A stretch of 64,000 nt of DNA from Oscillospiraceae bacterium (GTDB taxonomy: Bacteria > Bacillota > Clostridia > Oscillospirales > Ruminococcaceae), in contig WRLG01000003.1 of the NCBI GenBank assembly GCA_009777725.1, positions 105,614 to 169,613 on the forward strand, in the 5' to 3' direction. Each line of letters starts with the position of its first letter. The stretch's first letter is position 1. Below the pieces are notes generated by a model. It saw nothing but the letters and a program-made list of their open reading frames with translations, ran no database searches and was not told the DNA's origin. Position numbers and translations under genes: made by a program. Positions 27,900 through 36,638 of the stretch are shown piece by piece.

Positions 27900-28306
27900 C
27901 GGCTTCAGGGCGGGCAGGACGTTTCGCTCCTGCCCGTAGTTGAAACCGTCAAAGTTTTTTAGATTTGTGATGGTGCTTTCGTTTTGGAACTTTGAAGGTG
28001 TAGCTTTTGGTTAGTAGCTGTAAAATCACTCCACAGGTTCCCCACGCCATTTTCAGACGGGCGATACCCGACGGCCTGCCCCTTTGGGCTGCCCGACTCC
28101 GGTTTTAGGCTTGAAGTATTCCGTAGCCGCATTTCGGAGAAGCGGGATTCCGTCATACCTTGCTTCTGACCGCCCGCCTTTCGGCGTTGGGTGCGCTCCG
28201 GATCTTGTCCTTATCACGCTCGGTTGACGGAACCCCATCGGAAGGAACAATCCTCCCTTACTTCTTAACTGGACACCCTCAGCAGAAAATTCGTGAAGTT
28301 TTTTAA
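27900..28306 (-). ncRNA. Structured noncoding element, copy 1
   Basis: This stretch without a convincing gene begins right after the stop of the recombinase at 28303 and is about 75-80% similar by eye to 35029-35412. A long-range stem closes about 70 bases (GGATTCCGTCA at 28145-28155 with TGACGGAACC at 28225-28234). A terminal hairpin is GGGCAGGA/TCCTGCCC (27912-27919 with 27928-27935). Inner hairpins include CGGGTATCGCCCG. Base changes against copy 2 keep the stems, including an A-T to G-C pair switch in the terminal hairpin, which argues for a functional RNA. Not a family I recognise. 27781-27899 shows nothing further. Confidence 0.5.
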
Positions 28307-29928
28307 CTTTTGACTCGCTTCTTATTCCCTACGCTCGTTAATTCTAAAATCTTCGCGTACTCGTCCGAATAGTTGAACACAATCTCAATACGGTCAGGCG
28401 CGTAGACCTTGATTGTGTTGATGAGTTCCTCAACTATTGGGCGCGTCAGTTCAGTGATGCCGACTTGTTTACTGAACCGCTCGACAAAAGTGTTCTCCTG
28501 TCCTGTCGATATTTCCATCTCCAGTATCCGACATTCAAGTTCGCCGATTTTACTTTCGCAGTTTTTCACCTGTTCGTCTGCTTTTTCGTTTTCGCGTTGG
28601 AACGCTTCACCGGAAAGCTCACCCAGATGATACCGCTCCCACAAGCCAATCTTCGCCGTTCGCGCTTTTTCTGCCGTCTTTTTAAGGCGTTCAATTTCCT
28701 TGCGATATTTTTCAATGCTCGGCAATACTTCTGCTGCCCTGATTTCAAATAGTTTTCGCGCTTCGTCCGCAAAAGCTATTTGCTGCCGCAGGGCGGTAAA
28801 CACGGCTTTTTTTACGTCGTCTTCCGCAATCCAATCCTTTTGACAGCCGTAGTCGTTTGTGTACCCGGCAGTATCGCAATGATACTTCACGTCATGGGTT
28901 CGTTTTACTGCTTTTAGTGACAATCCGCAGTAAGCGCAACGCAATTTTCGTGAAAACAACAGCTTGCTCTTGCCCGGTTTATTCGCGGACACAAGCCGCG
29001 ACGACATTTTAGCGCGGACTTCATCAAACTCCGCTTGCGTGATGATGGCGGGGATTGCTCCGTCCACGACTATCCATTCCTCTTTTGGTACAGCGATAAA
29101 TTTCTGCGAGCCAACTCCCTCTACACGGTGCTTCCCGGTAATCAGCTTTCCTGTATAACGCTCGTCATGCAATATATTTGATACCATTGAGCCGTACCAA
29201 AAGTTTGCTTCGCCGTTAGTCCATTGCATTTTGGAGCCTTGCTTTGTTTTCGACTGCTGCGCTGTCGCCCTCCCCTCTGTGTTCAGTTGTCGCGCGATTT
29301 CATTTAGCGTCTTACCCTGAGCGGCGAGTTCATATATTCGTTTTATTGTAGCAGCAGATTCGAGGTCAATGATGAGCTTATGACGGTCGTTAGGGTCTTT
29401 CTTGTAACCAAAAAAGTCATATCCGCCGAGATGCTTGCCTTGTTTCGCCATTGCGATTTTTCCCGCGCGTACCTTTTCGGATAAGTCGTGGCTATACATT
29501 TCATAAATTAGATTGCGGAAAGCGATGTCAATACCACCTGTCGCGCCGTTCAGCTTCGCCGAATCGTAGACATCGTTAATACTGATAAAGCGCGTTCCCC
29601 ACGCTGGGAACTTCTGTTCCAGAAAATCGCCAACTTCTAAGTAGTTTCTGCCCCATCGGGACAAATCTTTGACAATGATGCAATTCACCTTGCCGCTTTG
29701 CGCGAGTTCAATCAACCTCTGAACGCCGGGGCGCGAAAAATTCGTGCCTGTTCGACCATCATCCAGTTCCTCAATCACTTCGCAATCCTCAAATTCTGGG
29801 ATTCGCGAAATGAAGTCGTCGAGAAGGCCGCGCTGATTTACGATTGAATTGCTCTCGTATTTATCGAACCCGTCAAGGTCTATGTCCTCCGCTGAAATGC
29901 GGAGATATTTCGCTATCGTGTATGTCAT
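28303..29928 (-). CDS. Large serine recombinase, cassette B, third gene
   Basis: 541 residues from ATG 29928. Catalytic Ser in KYLRIS, then KDLSRWGRNYLEV, a zinc ribbon (CAYCGLSLKAV) and a long C-terminal coiled coil (about 385-470). Ends NKKRVKS. It overlaps the preceding recombinase stop (TAATG), so cassette B is translationally coupled. The structured element copy 1 follows at once. Confidence 0.93.
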   Translation of the reverse strand: MTYTIAKYLRISAEDIDLDGFDKYESNSIVNQRGLLDDFISRIPEFEDCEVIEELDDGRTGTNFSRPGVQRLIELAQSGKVNCIIVKDLSRWGRNYLEVGDFLEQKFPAWGTRFISINDVYDSAKLNGATGGIDIAFRNLIYEMYSHDLSEKVRAGKIAMAKQGKHLGGYDFFGYKKDPNDRHKLIIDLESAATIKRIYELAAQGKTLNEIARQLNTEGRATAQQSKTKQGSKMQWTNGEANFWYGSMVSNILHDERYTGKLITGKHRVEGVGSQKFIAVPKEEWIVVDGAIPAIITQAEFDEVRAKMSSRLVSANKPGKSKLLFSRKLRCAYCGLSLKAVKRTHDVKYHCDTAGYTNDYGCQKDWIAEDDVKKAVFTALRQQIAFADEARKLFEIRAAEVLPSIEKYRKEIERLKKTAEKARTAKIGLWERYHLGELSGEAFQRENEKADEQVKNCESKIGELECRILEMEISTGQENTFVERFSKQVGITELTRPIVEELINTIKVYAPDRIEIVFNYSDEYAKILELTSVGNKKRVKS

Positions 29929-31604
29929 TACGCCACCCCCTCTGCGCATTTTTGTATTGCCGCGTATTCATCGCGGAACTTGAATATGATATGGATACGA
30001 TTGTAATCACTGACCTCCACGCGCTCTACCAATGCTTGCACCATTTCAACTGTAAGCACTTTCGCGTCTACAAACCGCGAAAACGCTCCAAGCCATTTGT
30101 TCGTTGGTGTAGAGCTTTGCGTGTACGCCTCCTTGTTCTCTTTCGCCGATTCAAGCCGTGTTTGGAATTTTATCGTATCGGCGTTATATTTCTCCGTAGC
30201 AAATTGATATTCGGAAGCAGTAAGGAGTCTTGCGGCATAATCCTCATAAACGGCCTGTTTGAGCGACGCGATACGGCGCAGTTCCTTTTCGCACTCCTCA
30301 ATCTCCGCATCAAATCGTGCAAGCCGCGACTTGTGACCACTCTCGCGGTTCAGCTTTTCGATAATGCCGCTGATGTCGGCGCATTTTTCGATTTCAAGCC
30401 GGATAGCATCGTATACTGCCTGCTCCAAATCCGTTTGATGGATGCTCTTTTTACTGCACTCCTTAATCATTTCGTAGGAGCGGCAGAGATAAATCCAATC
30501 AGCTTTCGTGCCGTTTCAACTTACTTGTTTGTAACGTAGGAGTGACTTCCCGCAATCGGCACAGAACCCCAAACCGCCAAGCAGTTGTTCCGGCGGCGTG
30601 AAGTGCGCGTATTTGCCGTTTGCCGATTGATATTGCGCCGTGCGGTTTGCCATCACCATCTTGGCAGGGTCAAAAACCTCTTGCGTCACAATCGGCTCGT
30701 GCATATCAGGCACAATCACCCAATCCTCGGATTTTGCACGACTTCTGCCTTTGCCCTCACATAATGCGCCGACGTGTTTACGTTGCGCGATATGACCGAG
30801 ATAGACGGGATTTTGCAATACCACATTGACTGTTTTTACCTGCCAAACATTGTTACGGTACTTCTCGCTTTTGACTATACCCTTTTCGAGCCTGTACCGG
30901 AGCGGCGCAAGTATGCCCGCTTCATTGAGTCTGCGGCAAATTTGCGATGTTCCCACGCCATCCGCTTTCCACTGGAAGATTTGCCGGACAATCGGCGCGG
31001 TTTCTGTGTCAACGATAAGTCTGTGCTTATTCGCAGGGTCTTTCAGATAACCGTAAGCGGCGTAATCACCGATGAAATCACCATTTTTTTGCTTGATGGC
31101 GAGTGCCGCGCTTGACTTGCGGCTGATGTCTTTCGCATAGATGTCGTTGACGAGGTTTTTCAGATTCGACACCAACCGTTCGTTGTTTGTCAGACTGATG
31201 TTGTCGTACTGGTCGCCAACGGCAATCAATCGAACACCGAGTAACGGGAAGATTTTTTCAAGATACTCACCTGTTTCGATGTAATTTCTACCCAAACGAG
31301 ATAAATCTTTCAGAAGGATGCAGTTAATTCTGCCCGCCTTGCACTCTGCCATCAGGTCGTTCCAAGCGGGACGCAGGAAGTCAACGCCCGTTTCGCCATT
31401 ATCCACAAACACCTTTTTTAGCGTAAGTTCGGGATGGGTGGCGATATACTGTTCCAACATATCCTGTTGGTTCAATATGCTTTCGCTATCTTTTTTACCG
31501 CTGTCGAGAACCGACAACCGCACATACACAGCGGTATCATAAGTTGCTTCGTACACTTCGGGAGCGGCTTGCAGCGTTCCTGATTTCCTTGATTTCCGTG
31601 CCAT
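29928..31604 (-). pseudogene. Large serine recombinase, cassette B, second gene, with in-frame TGA
   Basis: Both parts are in one frame. The first (from 31604) has VYVRLS with the catalytic Ser, KDLSRLGRNYIET and a zinc ribbon start (CADCGKSLLRYKQVS). Then TGA at 30516-30518, and the reading continues unaltered as NGTKADWIYLCRSYEMIKEC and a coiled coil to 29928. One nonsense change therefore cuts off the C-terminal part of the zinc domain. A product of 362 residues would retain the catalytic domain only. Confidence 0.88.
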
Positions 31605-33221
31605 TACGCCGCCCCCCCTTCCTTCAACGCGGTCAGCAACCGCGCAAACTCATTATAAAGCCGAAACATAACCTCAAGCCTTCCGCCCTCGTAGACAATC
31701 ACGCCGTCAACCAGTTCAGCGACGGTCTTGCGTTCAAGCGTCGCGCTTTCAGAATAGGCGCGGAACTTGTTTATCCAGTCGTGACTTTCCGTTTCGCCCG
31801 CAGTCATTTTCTCTATGTCATTTTTTAACTGAAGTGCGGCGGTTTCCGCGTCGGTGATTTTGATGTCATAGCTTGCTTTGAACGAGAGAAAATCTTCCTT
31901 TTGGATAACTCCCTCGCGGTAGCTCTCGTACAGCGATAGGCGAAAATCGTTATATCGCCGAATTTCGTCCTGTTTGGCTTCAAGCCGTGCTGTCAGTTTA
32001 CGAACACCGTCCTGTCGATACACTATGCTTTCCGCACAGGCAAGAGCCTTTTCAACGTCAAGCACAGCGGATGTATGTAGTCGCAATGCAGTCAACACCG
32101 CCTTTTCGCACTCGTTCGCCGAAATGTTGTGTGTAGAGCAGAAATTTTTATCGGCGCGATGCTTGCCGCAAATATAATATGGATAGCGAACGCCCTTGAC
32201 AGTATTTGTTTTTCTAATCATCGCCCCGCCGCAGTCGCCGCAGATAATTACACCGGACAGCGGAAACACGCTCGCACCACTCTTGACGGCGCGGGTATCC
32301 TGCTTCAAAAGCCCCTGCACCGTGTCGTAAACGGAGCTGTCAATTATCGGGTCGTGTGCGTTTTCCTTGCAAATCCACTTTTCTTTTGGCAGATAAACGT
32401 GCTTGCGGACTTTGTAATTCGGCTTCTCGCGCTTACCTTGTTCTAAAACACCGATATAAACGGCGTTCGTGAGTATGCGTTTCACCGTCACCGATTGCCA
32501 AACAGCCGTTGTGTTCACCTTGAATGAAGTATTGTATCTCAGACCGATAAACCGTTTGTATTCCATCGGAGAGAGTATGCCGTTTTGGTTGAGCCGCTCG
32601 GCAATGCCTTGACACGACACGCCCTCTATCTTCCATTTGTAAATGTCGCGCACTACATCAGCGGCGAAGTCGTCGATGATGAGTTTGTTCTTGTCGCTTG
32701 GGGTCTTTTGTATAGCCGTACACGGCGAACGAGCCTACAAAGTCGCCCTTTTTTCGTTTTATTTCAAGGTGGCTTCTCACCTTGACGCTGATGTCGGCGC
32801 AGTAAGCGTCATTTACCATATTTTTGAACGGTACGATGATGTTGCCCATATAGCCCTGCACCGTCAAGCTGTCATAGTTTTCGCTCACGGCGATGAACCT
32901 CACGCCGGAGCGTGGGAACAGCACTTGAATGTACTTGCCGCTTTCGATGTAATTTCTTCCGAAACGACTGAAATCCTTACAGATTATGCAATTCACAACT
33001 CCCGCCTTTACGTCCTCAATCATCTCGATGAACGCCGGGCGATTAAAATCTACACCGGAACGACCGTCATCAATTCTAATCTTGTGGAGCCGAATTTCGG
33101 GGTGCGACTTCATGAAATCAAGAATTAACGCCCTCTGGTTGGCGATGCTGTCGCTTTCCAAGTTGTCGCCGTCTTGTTTTGATAAGCGGAGATAAATGTC
33201 CGCAATGTATTGTTCGCTCAT
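31604..33221 (-). pseudogene. Large serine recombinase, cassette B, first gene, frameshifted
   Basis: N-terminal part from ATG 33221 has IYLRLS with the catalytic Ser and CKDFSRFGRNYIES. After GYTKDP the frame is lost in a run of four C on the minus strand (G run at 32700-32703). One base fewer would give SDKNKLIIDDFAADVV and continue into the second part, with zinc ribbon CGDCGGAM and coiled coil, to 31604. A single-base insertion or a sequencing error explains it. AGGAGG precedes the start. Confidence 0.86.
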
Positions 33222-33274
33222 TTTGTAACGCCTCCTGTTCGTGTTCTCTCGGAAAGACCGCGCTCAAGAGGGTT

Positions 33275-33316
33275 CCGGGTGGTTTAGTCACCTATAATTG
33301 TAGCCAAACCACCCGG
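33275..33316. other. Long hairpin upstream of cassette B
   Basis: CCGGGTGGTTT (33275-33285) and AAACCACCCGG (33306-33316) form a perfect 11-base inverted repeat with a 20-base loop, between the DUF6870 gene and the first recombinase. It could be an attenuator or a recombinase recognition site. It has no T tail for termination. Confidence 0.5.
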
Positions 33317-33374
33317 CTAAGTCGATTCTGCGGAACACCCTCACAATATTGCGGTATTCAATAAAATTTTCGTC

Positions 33375-33393
33375 TTGTCCCAAGTTGGGACAA
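33375..33393. promoter_or_regulatory. Palindromic operator-like site
   Basis: TTGTCCCAA, G, TTGGGACAA: a perfect 9-base inverted repeat around one central base. Such tight palindromes are typical of dimeric regulators. It lies between DUF6870 (stop at 33415) and the recombinase cassette. Confidence 0.45.
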
Positions 33394-33414
33394 AGATATG
33401 GTAGCCGTCTGCGG

Positions 33415-33651
33415 CTAAACCGTTCTCAGCCAGTTTTCCATCAGGTCGTTAAGCTGAACGTCCGTGACGATGTGTGAAACCTTTACGAGTGTCTTGCCGC
33501 TGCGGAAGTAATGCGGCACGTTATTCATCTGCCGCGCCATATCTTCCATTCGTGCGGGTATCGGTAAATCCACATCAACCGAAACAGTATCAGCATCCAC
33601 AAGCGTGTCCGGGTCTACTGTCCGTATATCAAACTCCTTGAATGTCGTCAT
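33415..33651 (-). CDS. DUF6870-like small protein, 78 aa
   Basis: Begins MTTFKEFDIRTVDPDTLVDA and ends with the LVKVSHIVTDVQLNDLMENW region seen in this small family of integrative elements. ATG 33651 has AGGAGG 9 bases upstream and overlaps the end of the helicase gene. Function unknown. Confidence 0.65.
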   Translation of the reverse strand: MTTFKEFDIRTVDPDTLVDADTVSVDVDLPIPARMEDMARQMNNVPHYFRSGKTLVKVSHIVTDVQLNDLMENWLRTV

Positions 33652-34984
33652 GGCTGTTCTCCTCCTTCGCGGTTTTTATGAAATAATCAACGGGCTTCTT
33701 ATCCCGCAAAAATGGTTCTATTTCGCCGAAATCGCTTGTGATTCGGCAGTCAGGCAAAGCGTGTATCACCCGCTTGTGGTACGCTCCGTACTCATTGGCG
33801 CGGCAGTCGAGTATGGCGACGACCCCTGTGTCTTTTTCTGTTCGGATTAGCCGCCCGAATCCCTGTTTGAGCTTGATGAACATATCGGGAACAAGAACCT
33901 CATTCAGAAACACGCGGTTGTCACCATACTGCTCTCTCTCGTATTCCGTGAGGGAATTGGGTGGCTCAAAGGGCAGCTTCACAATTATCAGCATTGAGAG
34001 TGCGTCACCGGGAATGTCGATGCCTTCCCATAAAGAGCCGCTTGCAAACAAAACGCCGTTGCTGCTTTCTTTGAACCGTTCGATTGCGTTAGATGTGCTG
34101 CGTTCTAACTTGAACATCGGGAACGGCAAGTTTTTCTTATAAAGCGCGGCGTGGACTCTGCCCATGACGTTGTAGCTCGTGAACAAAATAGCCGCTCTAC
34201 CCTGTGACGCTATGACAAGCCGCTCAACCTCGTCCGTAACGGCGTTGATGTAACTTGCGGGATTCTCCACACTTGGAACCGGGACGTTTTTGCTCAAATA
34301 CAGCAGCGCATTCTCGCGGTAGTTGAATGGTGACGGCGTGGATAATTCGGGTATGTACTCCGTGACGATAGCTCTTTGGAGGGCTATGCTCGAAGTAATC
34401 AACGCAACGGGCATTTTGGGCATATCCGCATACGCCATTCCGGGGTACAGGTTGAAATTTTTTCCATCGTTCAATCTCCCGCGTTTTGCTATCACCGCAG
34501 GCACGAGATATGCCAATGTTTTTCCCGTGCCTACTTCAGACTCAGCCAGCGTTATGTTTTGGTGATAAATCGTGTCCAGAACGTGCAGGGCAAGGGTTAT
34601 CTGTTCTTCGCGGACAGAAAATCCCTCATATTGAGGAAGAATTTCGCGAAACACCGTGTTAAGCAGTTGGACGGCTTGCTGATAGCTGATTGAATCGCCG
34701 ACCACCCTGTCCACTTGATAACGGCTTGCGCCTGCGAGCATAGACGATTTGATTCTTTTGACCATTGCAGGAACTTCAGACGGCGACAGCGGTGTTGACC
34801 GCCGTGATAAAATCGCCATTTTCCCATTCCGCAGGTTCACAAGCGTATACACAAAGCCGTTCACCGTTTCCCGTTCAAGCAAGGCGCACTCAAACGCCGA
34901 AAATATAGGTTCACCCTCATTAAAGGTGCGTCCTGCCGCCCATTCGGGCAACTCGCGTGAAAATTCGTTCATTATATTCATCAT
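33629..34984 (-). CDS. DinG-like DNA helicase with a central deletion
   Basis: 451 residues from ATG 34984 (AAGGGAG 9 bases upstream). Walker A is SEVGTGKTLAYL (about 150-160) and the C-terminal motifs are LFASGSLWEGIDIPG and KQGFGRLIRTEKDTGVVAIL. Between IPELS and TPSPFNYRENALLY (about residues 217-222) the protein jumps from helicase domain 1 into domain 2. The DEAH box and iron-sulfur region of DinG/XPD-type helicases are absent and the frame is kept, so it looks like an in-frame deletion of 200 or more residues. Activity is doubtful. Confidence 0.78.
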   Translation of the reverse strand: MMNIMNEFSRELPEWAAGRTFNEGEPIFSAFECALLERETVNGFVYTLVNLRNGKMAILSRRSTPLSPSEVPAMVKRIKSSMLAGASRYQVDRVVGDSISYQQAVQLLNTVFREILPQYEGFSVREEQITLALHVLDTIYHQNITLAESEVGTGKTLAYLVPAVIAKRGRLNDGKNFNLYPGMAYADMPKMPVALITSSIALQRAIVTEYIPELSTPSPFNYRENALLYLSKNVPVPSVENPASYINAVTDEVERLVIASQGRAAILFTSYNVMGRVHAALYKKNLPFPMFKLERSTSNAIERFKESSNGVLFASGSLWEGIDIPGDALSMLIIVKLPFEPPNSLTEYEREQYGDNRVFLNEVLVPDMFIKLKQGFGRLIRTEKDTGVVAILDCRANEYGAYHKRVIHALPDCRITSDFGEIEPFLRDKKPVDYFIKTAKEENSHDDIQGV

Positions 34985-35028
34985 TGGGGGTTGCTCCCTT
35001 CGTCTTAGCAAAGGAAGCAAGCAGTACG

Positions 35029-35412
35029 GGCTTCGGGGCGGGCAGGGATTACGCCCTGCCCGTAGTCGAAACTCGCACCGAACGTCCGGTGCTAAGGTTG
35101 TTTTTGTTAGTTTTTGTGTTAAATCACTTCACGGGTTCCCCTCGCCATTTTCAGACGGGCGATACCCGGCGGTCTGCCCCTTTGGGCTGTCCGCTTCCGG
35201 TTTTGGCGCGGAAAATTCCGCACTCGCATTTCAGAGAAGTAGGATTCCGTCATACCTTGCTTCTGACCACCCGCCCTTCGGCGTTGGGTGCGCTCCGACT
35301 CTTTCGTCATTATCGCGCTCAGTTGACGGAATCCCGGATTTCAAGAGGGGATAATTCCTCCCTTACTTATTAACTGGACACCCTCTGCCAAAAATCCGTG
35401 AAGATTTTTAGC
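35029..35412 (-). ncRNA. Structured noncoding element, copy 2
   Basis: Second copy of the element at 27900-28306, between the sigma-like gene (stop 35418) and the DinG-like helicase (start 34984). The closing stem here is perfect: GGATTCCGTCA (35242-35252) with TGACGGAATCC (35324-35334). The terminal hairpin is GGGCAGGG (35040-35047) with CCCTGCCC (35054-35061). Frames of 60-70 codons inside it are not conserved between the copies. Orientation is assumed from flanking genes, both on the minus strand. Confidence 0.5.
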
Positions 35413-35417
35413 CTTTT

Positions 35418-36071
35418 TCAAAAAAAGTTTCTCAAGGCTCTGTTTGTACGGAGTTTCGTGTAGAGCCTTAATTGTTGGCACGAGAGTTTGTCGAGCGTCC
35501 ATCCGAAGTGTGCGGCGATGACTTTCTTTTTCGTGTCGGCGACCAAAAACCGCCAAAGCTCCTGTTCATCGCGGTCAAGCGTCTGCAAGACCTCGTGTAG
35601 CGTTTCGAGAAGAAAACTGGTTTCGACTTGTTGCTCAACATCCACGTTTGCGCGAATTTCAAACGGAACGCCTTTTGCTCCGTCTGAATTGTCCAGTTCC
35701 TCATCAAGTACGATGAACGTGACGTGGTTCGCGCAACTGTCGCATTTACTTTCACCGCGAACGACCTCGTCGTACCCCTTGCAGGTCATGCACTCCTTGC
35801 GTACACAGCCGTACATTTCCAAGTAATCCTTGGCGGCGCGGCGGCGTTCGGCTCTGGCTTCGTTGTAAATCCGCTTACCTTTTTCGTTGCGCTCAAGGCG
35901 TATGGCGAAGCTATTTTGAACATCCCAATACCACCGCTGCGGATACTTGCCGCTGAACGACGACTCCTTGTCATAGGCAAAACAAACGCCGCGCGTTACC
36001 TCTTTGTAGCCGCCTTTACCATCGGGGGCGTAATAGTTGCTGAAGTTATGCTTCATGAAATTTGCGTACAT
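35418..36071 (-). CDS. Sigma-factor-like element protein, 217 aa
   Basis: The C-terminal 75 residues look like sigma-70 region 4 (TLDRDEQELWRFLVADTKKK, AHFGWTLDKLS, LRLYTKLRTNRAL). A cysteine cluster (about 95-120: CVRKECMTC, CDSC) may bind zinc. The N-terminal part is of unknown type. ATG 36071 has GGGAGG 8 bases upstream. Proteins of this layout lie near the regulatory end of clostridial integrative elements. Whether it binds RNA polymerase is not shown. Confidence 0.6.
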   Translation of the reverse strand: MYANFMKHNFSNYYAPDGKGGYKEVTRGVCFAYDKESSFSGKYPQRWYWDVQNSFAIRLERNEKGKRIYNEARAERRRAAKDYLEMYGCVRKECMTCKGYDEVVRGESKCDSCANHVTFIVLDEELDNSDGAKGVPFEIRANVDVEQQVETSFLLETLHEVLQTLDRDEQELWRFLVADTKKKVIAAHFGWTLDKLSCQQLRLYTKLRTNRALRNFF

Positions 36072-36097
36072 AATCTGTACCTCCCGTTTTGTTTGAT

Positions 36098-36175
36098 TTA
36101 GTGGGGCTTGTCCGAATCAAACGGAACGGGCGGGGCGCGGGAGCGAAAAACTATGTAGTGGGTTGAGGGTTTCAT
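36098..36175 (-). CDS. Small ORF with consensus ribosome site, 25 aa
   Basis: MKPSTHYIVFRSRAPPVPF followed by six more residues. AAGGAGG lies 6 bases before ATG 36175, which is a better site than most real genes here have. It precedes the sigma-like gene by 27 bases. Leader peptide or gene stub. Confidence 0.42.
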   Translation of the reverse strand: MKPSTHYIVFRSRAPPVPFDSDKPH

Positions 36176-36215
36176 TGGCTACCTCCTTTCGGCATCTTCG
36201 TTGTCTTTGTGAAGC

Positions 36216-36274
36216 GATATATTTCACGATGGCGAAATATATCTATTGACAATGAACATTCAGTGATGTATAAT
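36216..36274 (+). promoter_or_regulatory. Perfect consensus promoter with inverted-repeat operator
   Basis: TTGACA (36246-36251), 17 bases, TATAAT (36269-36274): both boxes are full consensus. Directly upstream is a perfect 10-base inverted repeat, GATATATTTC (36216-36225) and GAAATATATC (36234-36243), ending 2 bases before the -35 box. This is the only strong plus-strand promoter before the six-gene STAND operon. It suggests high but repressible transcription. Confidence 0.78.
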
Positions 36275-36280
36275 GTAGTA

Positions 36281-36638
36281 AGGTGTAGCTTCATGTACTT
36301 GGGGTTCGCCCTTGTGCCCACGGTAGGCTTGTCGCAATACCCATGAGGTCGGGAGCCGCTTTGCTTCACGTTGCTGATGGCACGGGAGCAACTGCCTGAC
36401 TCGGCGCATCGAAATAGCGATGTGTCCCCGTGGCGAAGCTGTGTCTATCGAGCAATGGGGTTGGCGTTATGTGGGTTCAGAAAGCAAAAATGCCCACAGG
36501 ATTTCTCCTATGGACATCACACTCTTGGATAGGTAGTAGGCCAAGCCGTGGTTCTTCTCGGATAACTCGGATAAGTTGGCGAGATACGTCGGATAGCTCG
36601 GACGAATTGATTTTTTACAAAAAGGAGGTTCGAAAACG
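36281..36638 (+). other. Long untranslated leader of the STAND operon
   Basis: About 355 bases between the expected transcription start and the first ribosome site. No convincing gene is seen. It contains G/C-rich segments able to fold (for example CATGTACTTGGG near 36292 with CCCATG near 36340) and a short tandem CTCGGATAA repeat near 36560. It could be a structured RNA, a riboregulator or simply recombined debris. Confidence 0.35.

Noticed and set aside
27959..28250. Two 65-codon minus-strand frames inside the structured element
   Set aside because: The matching frames in copy 2 (35119-35310) diverge in length and sequence while the stems are kept, so selection appears to be on RNA structure.
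27900..28306. Group II intron
   Set aside because: The block has GTGTCC near its 5' end like an intron boundary, but I see no domain V hairpin, no reverse transcriptase and no split gene around it.
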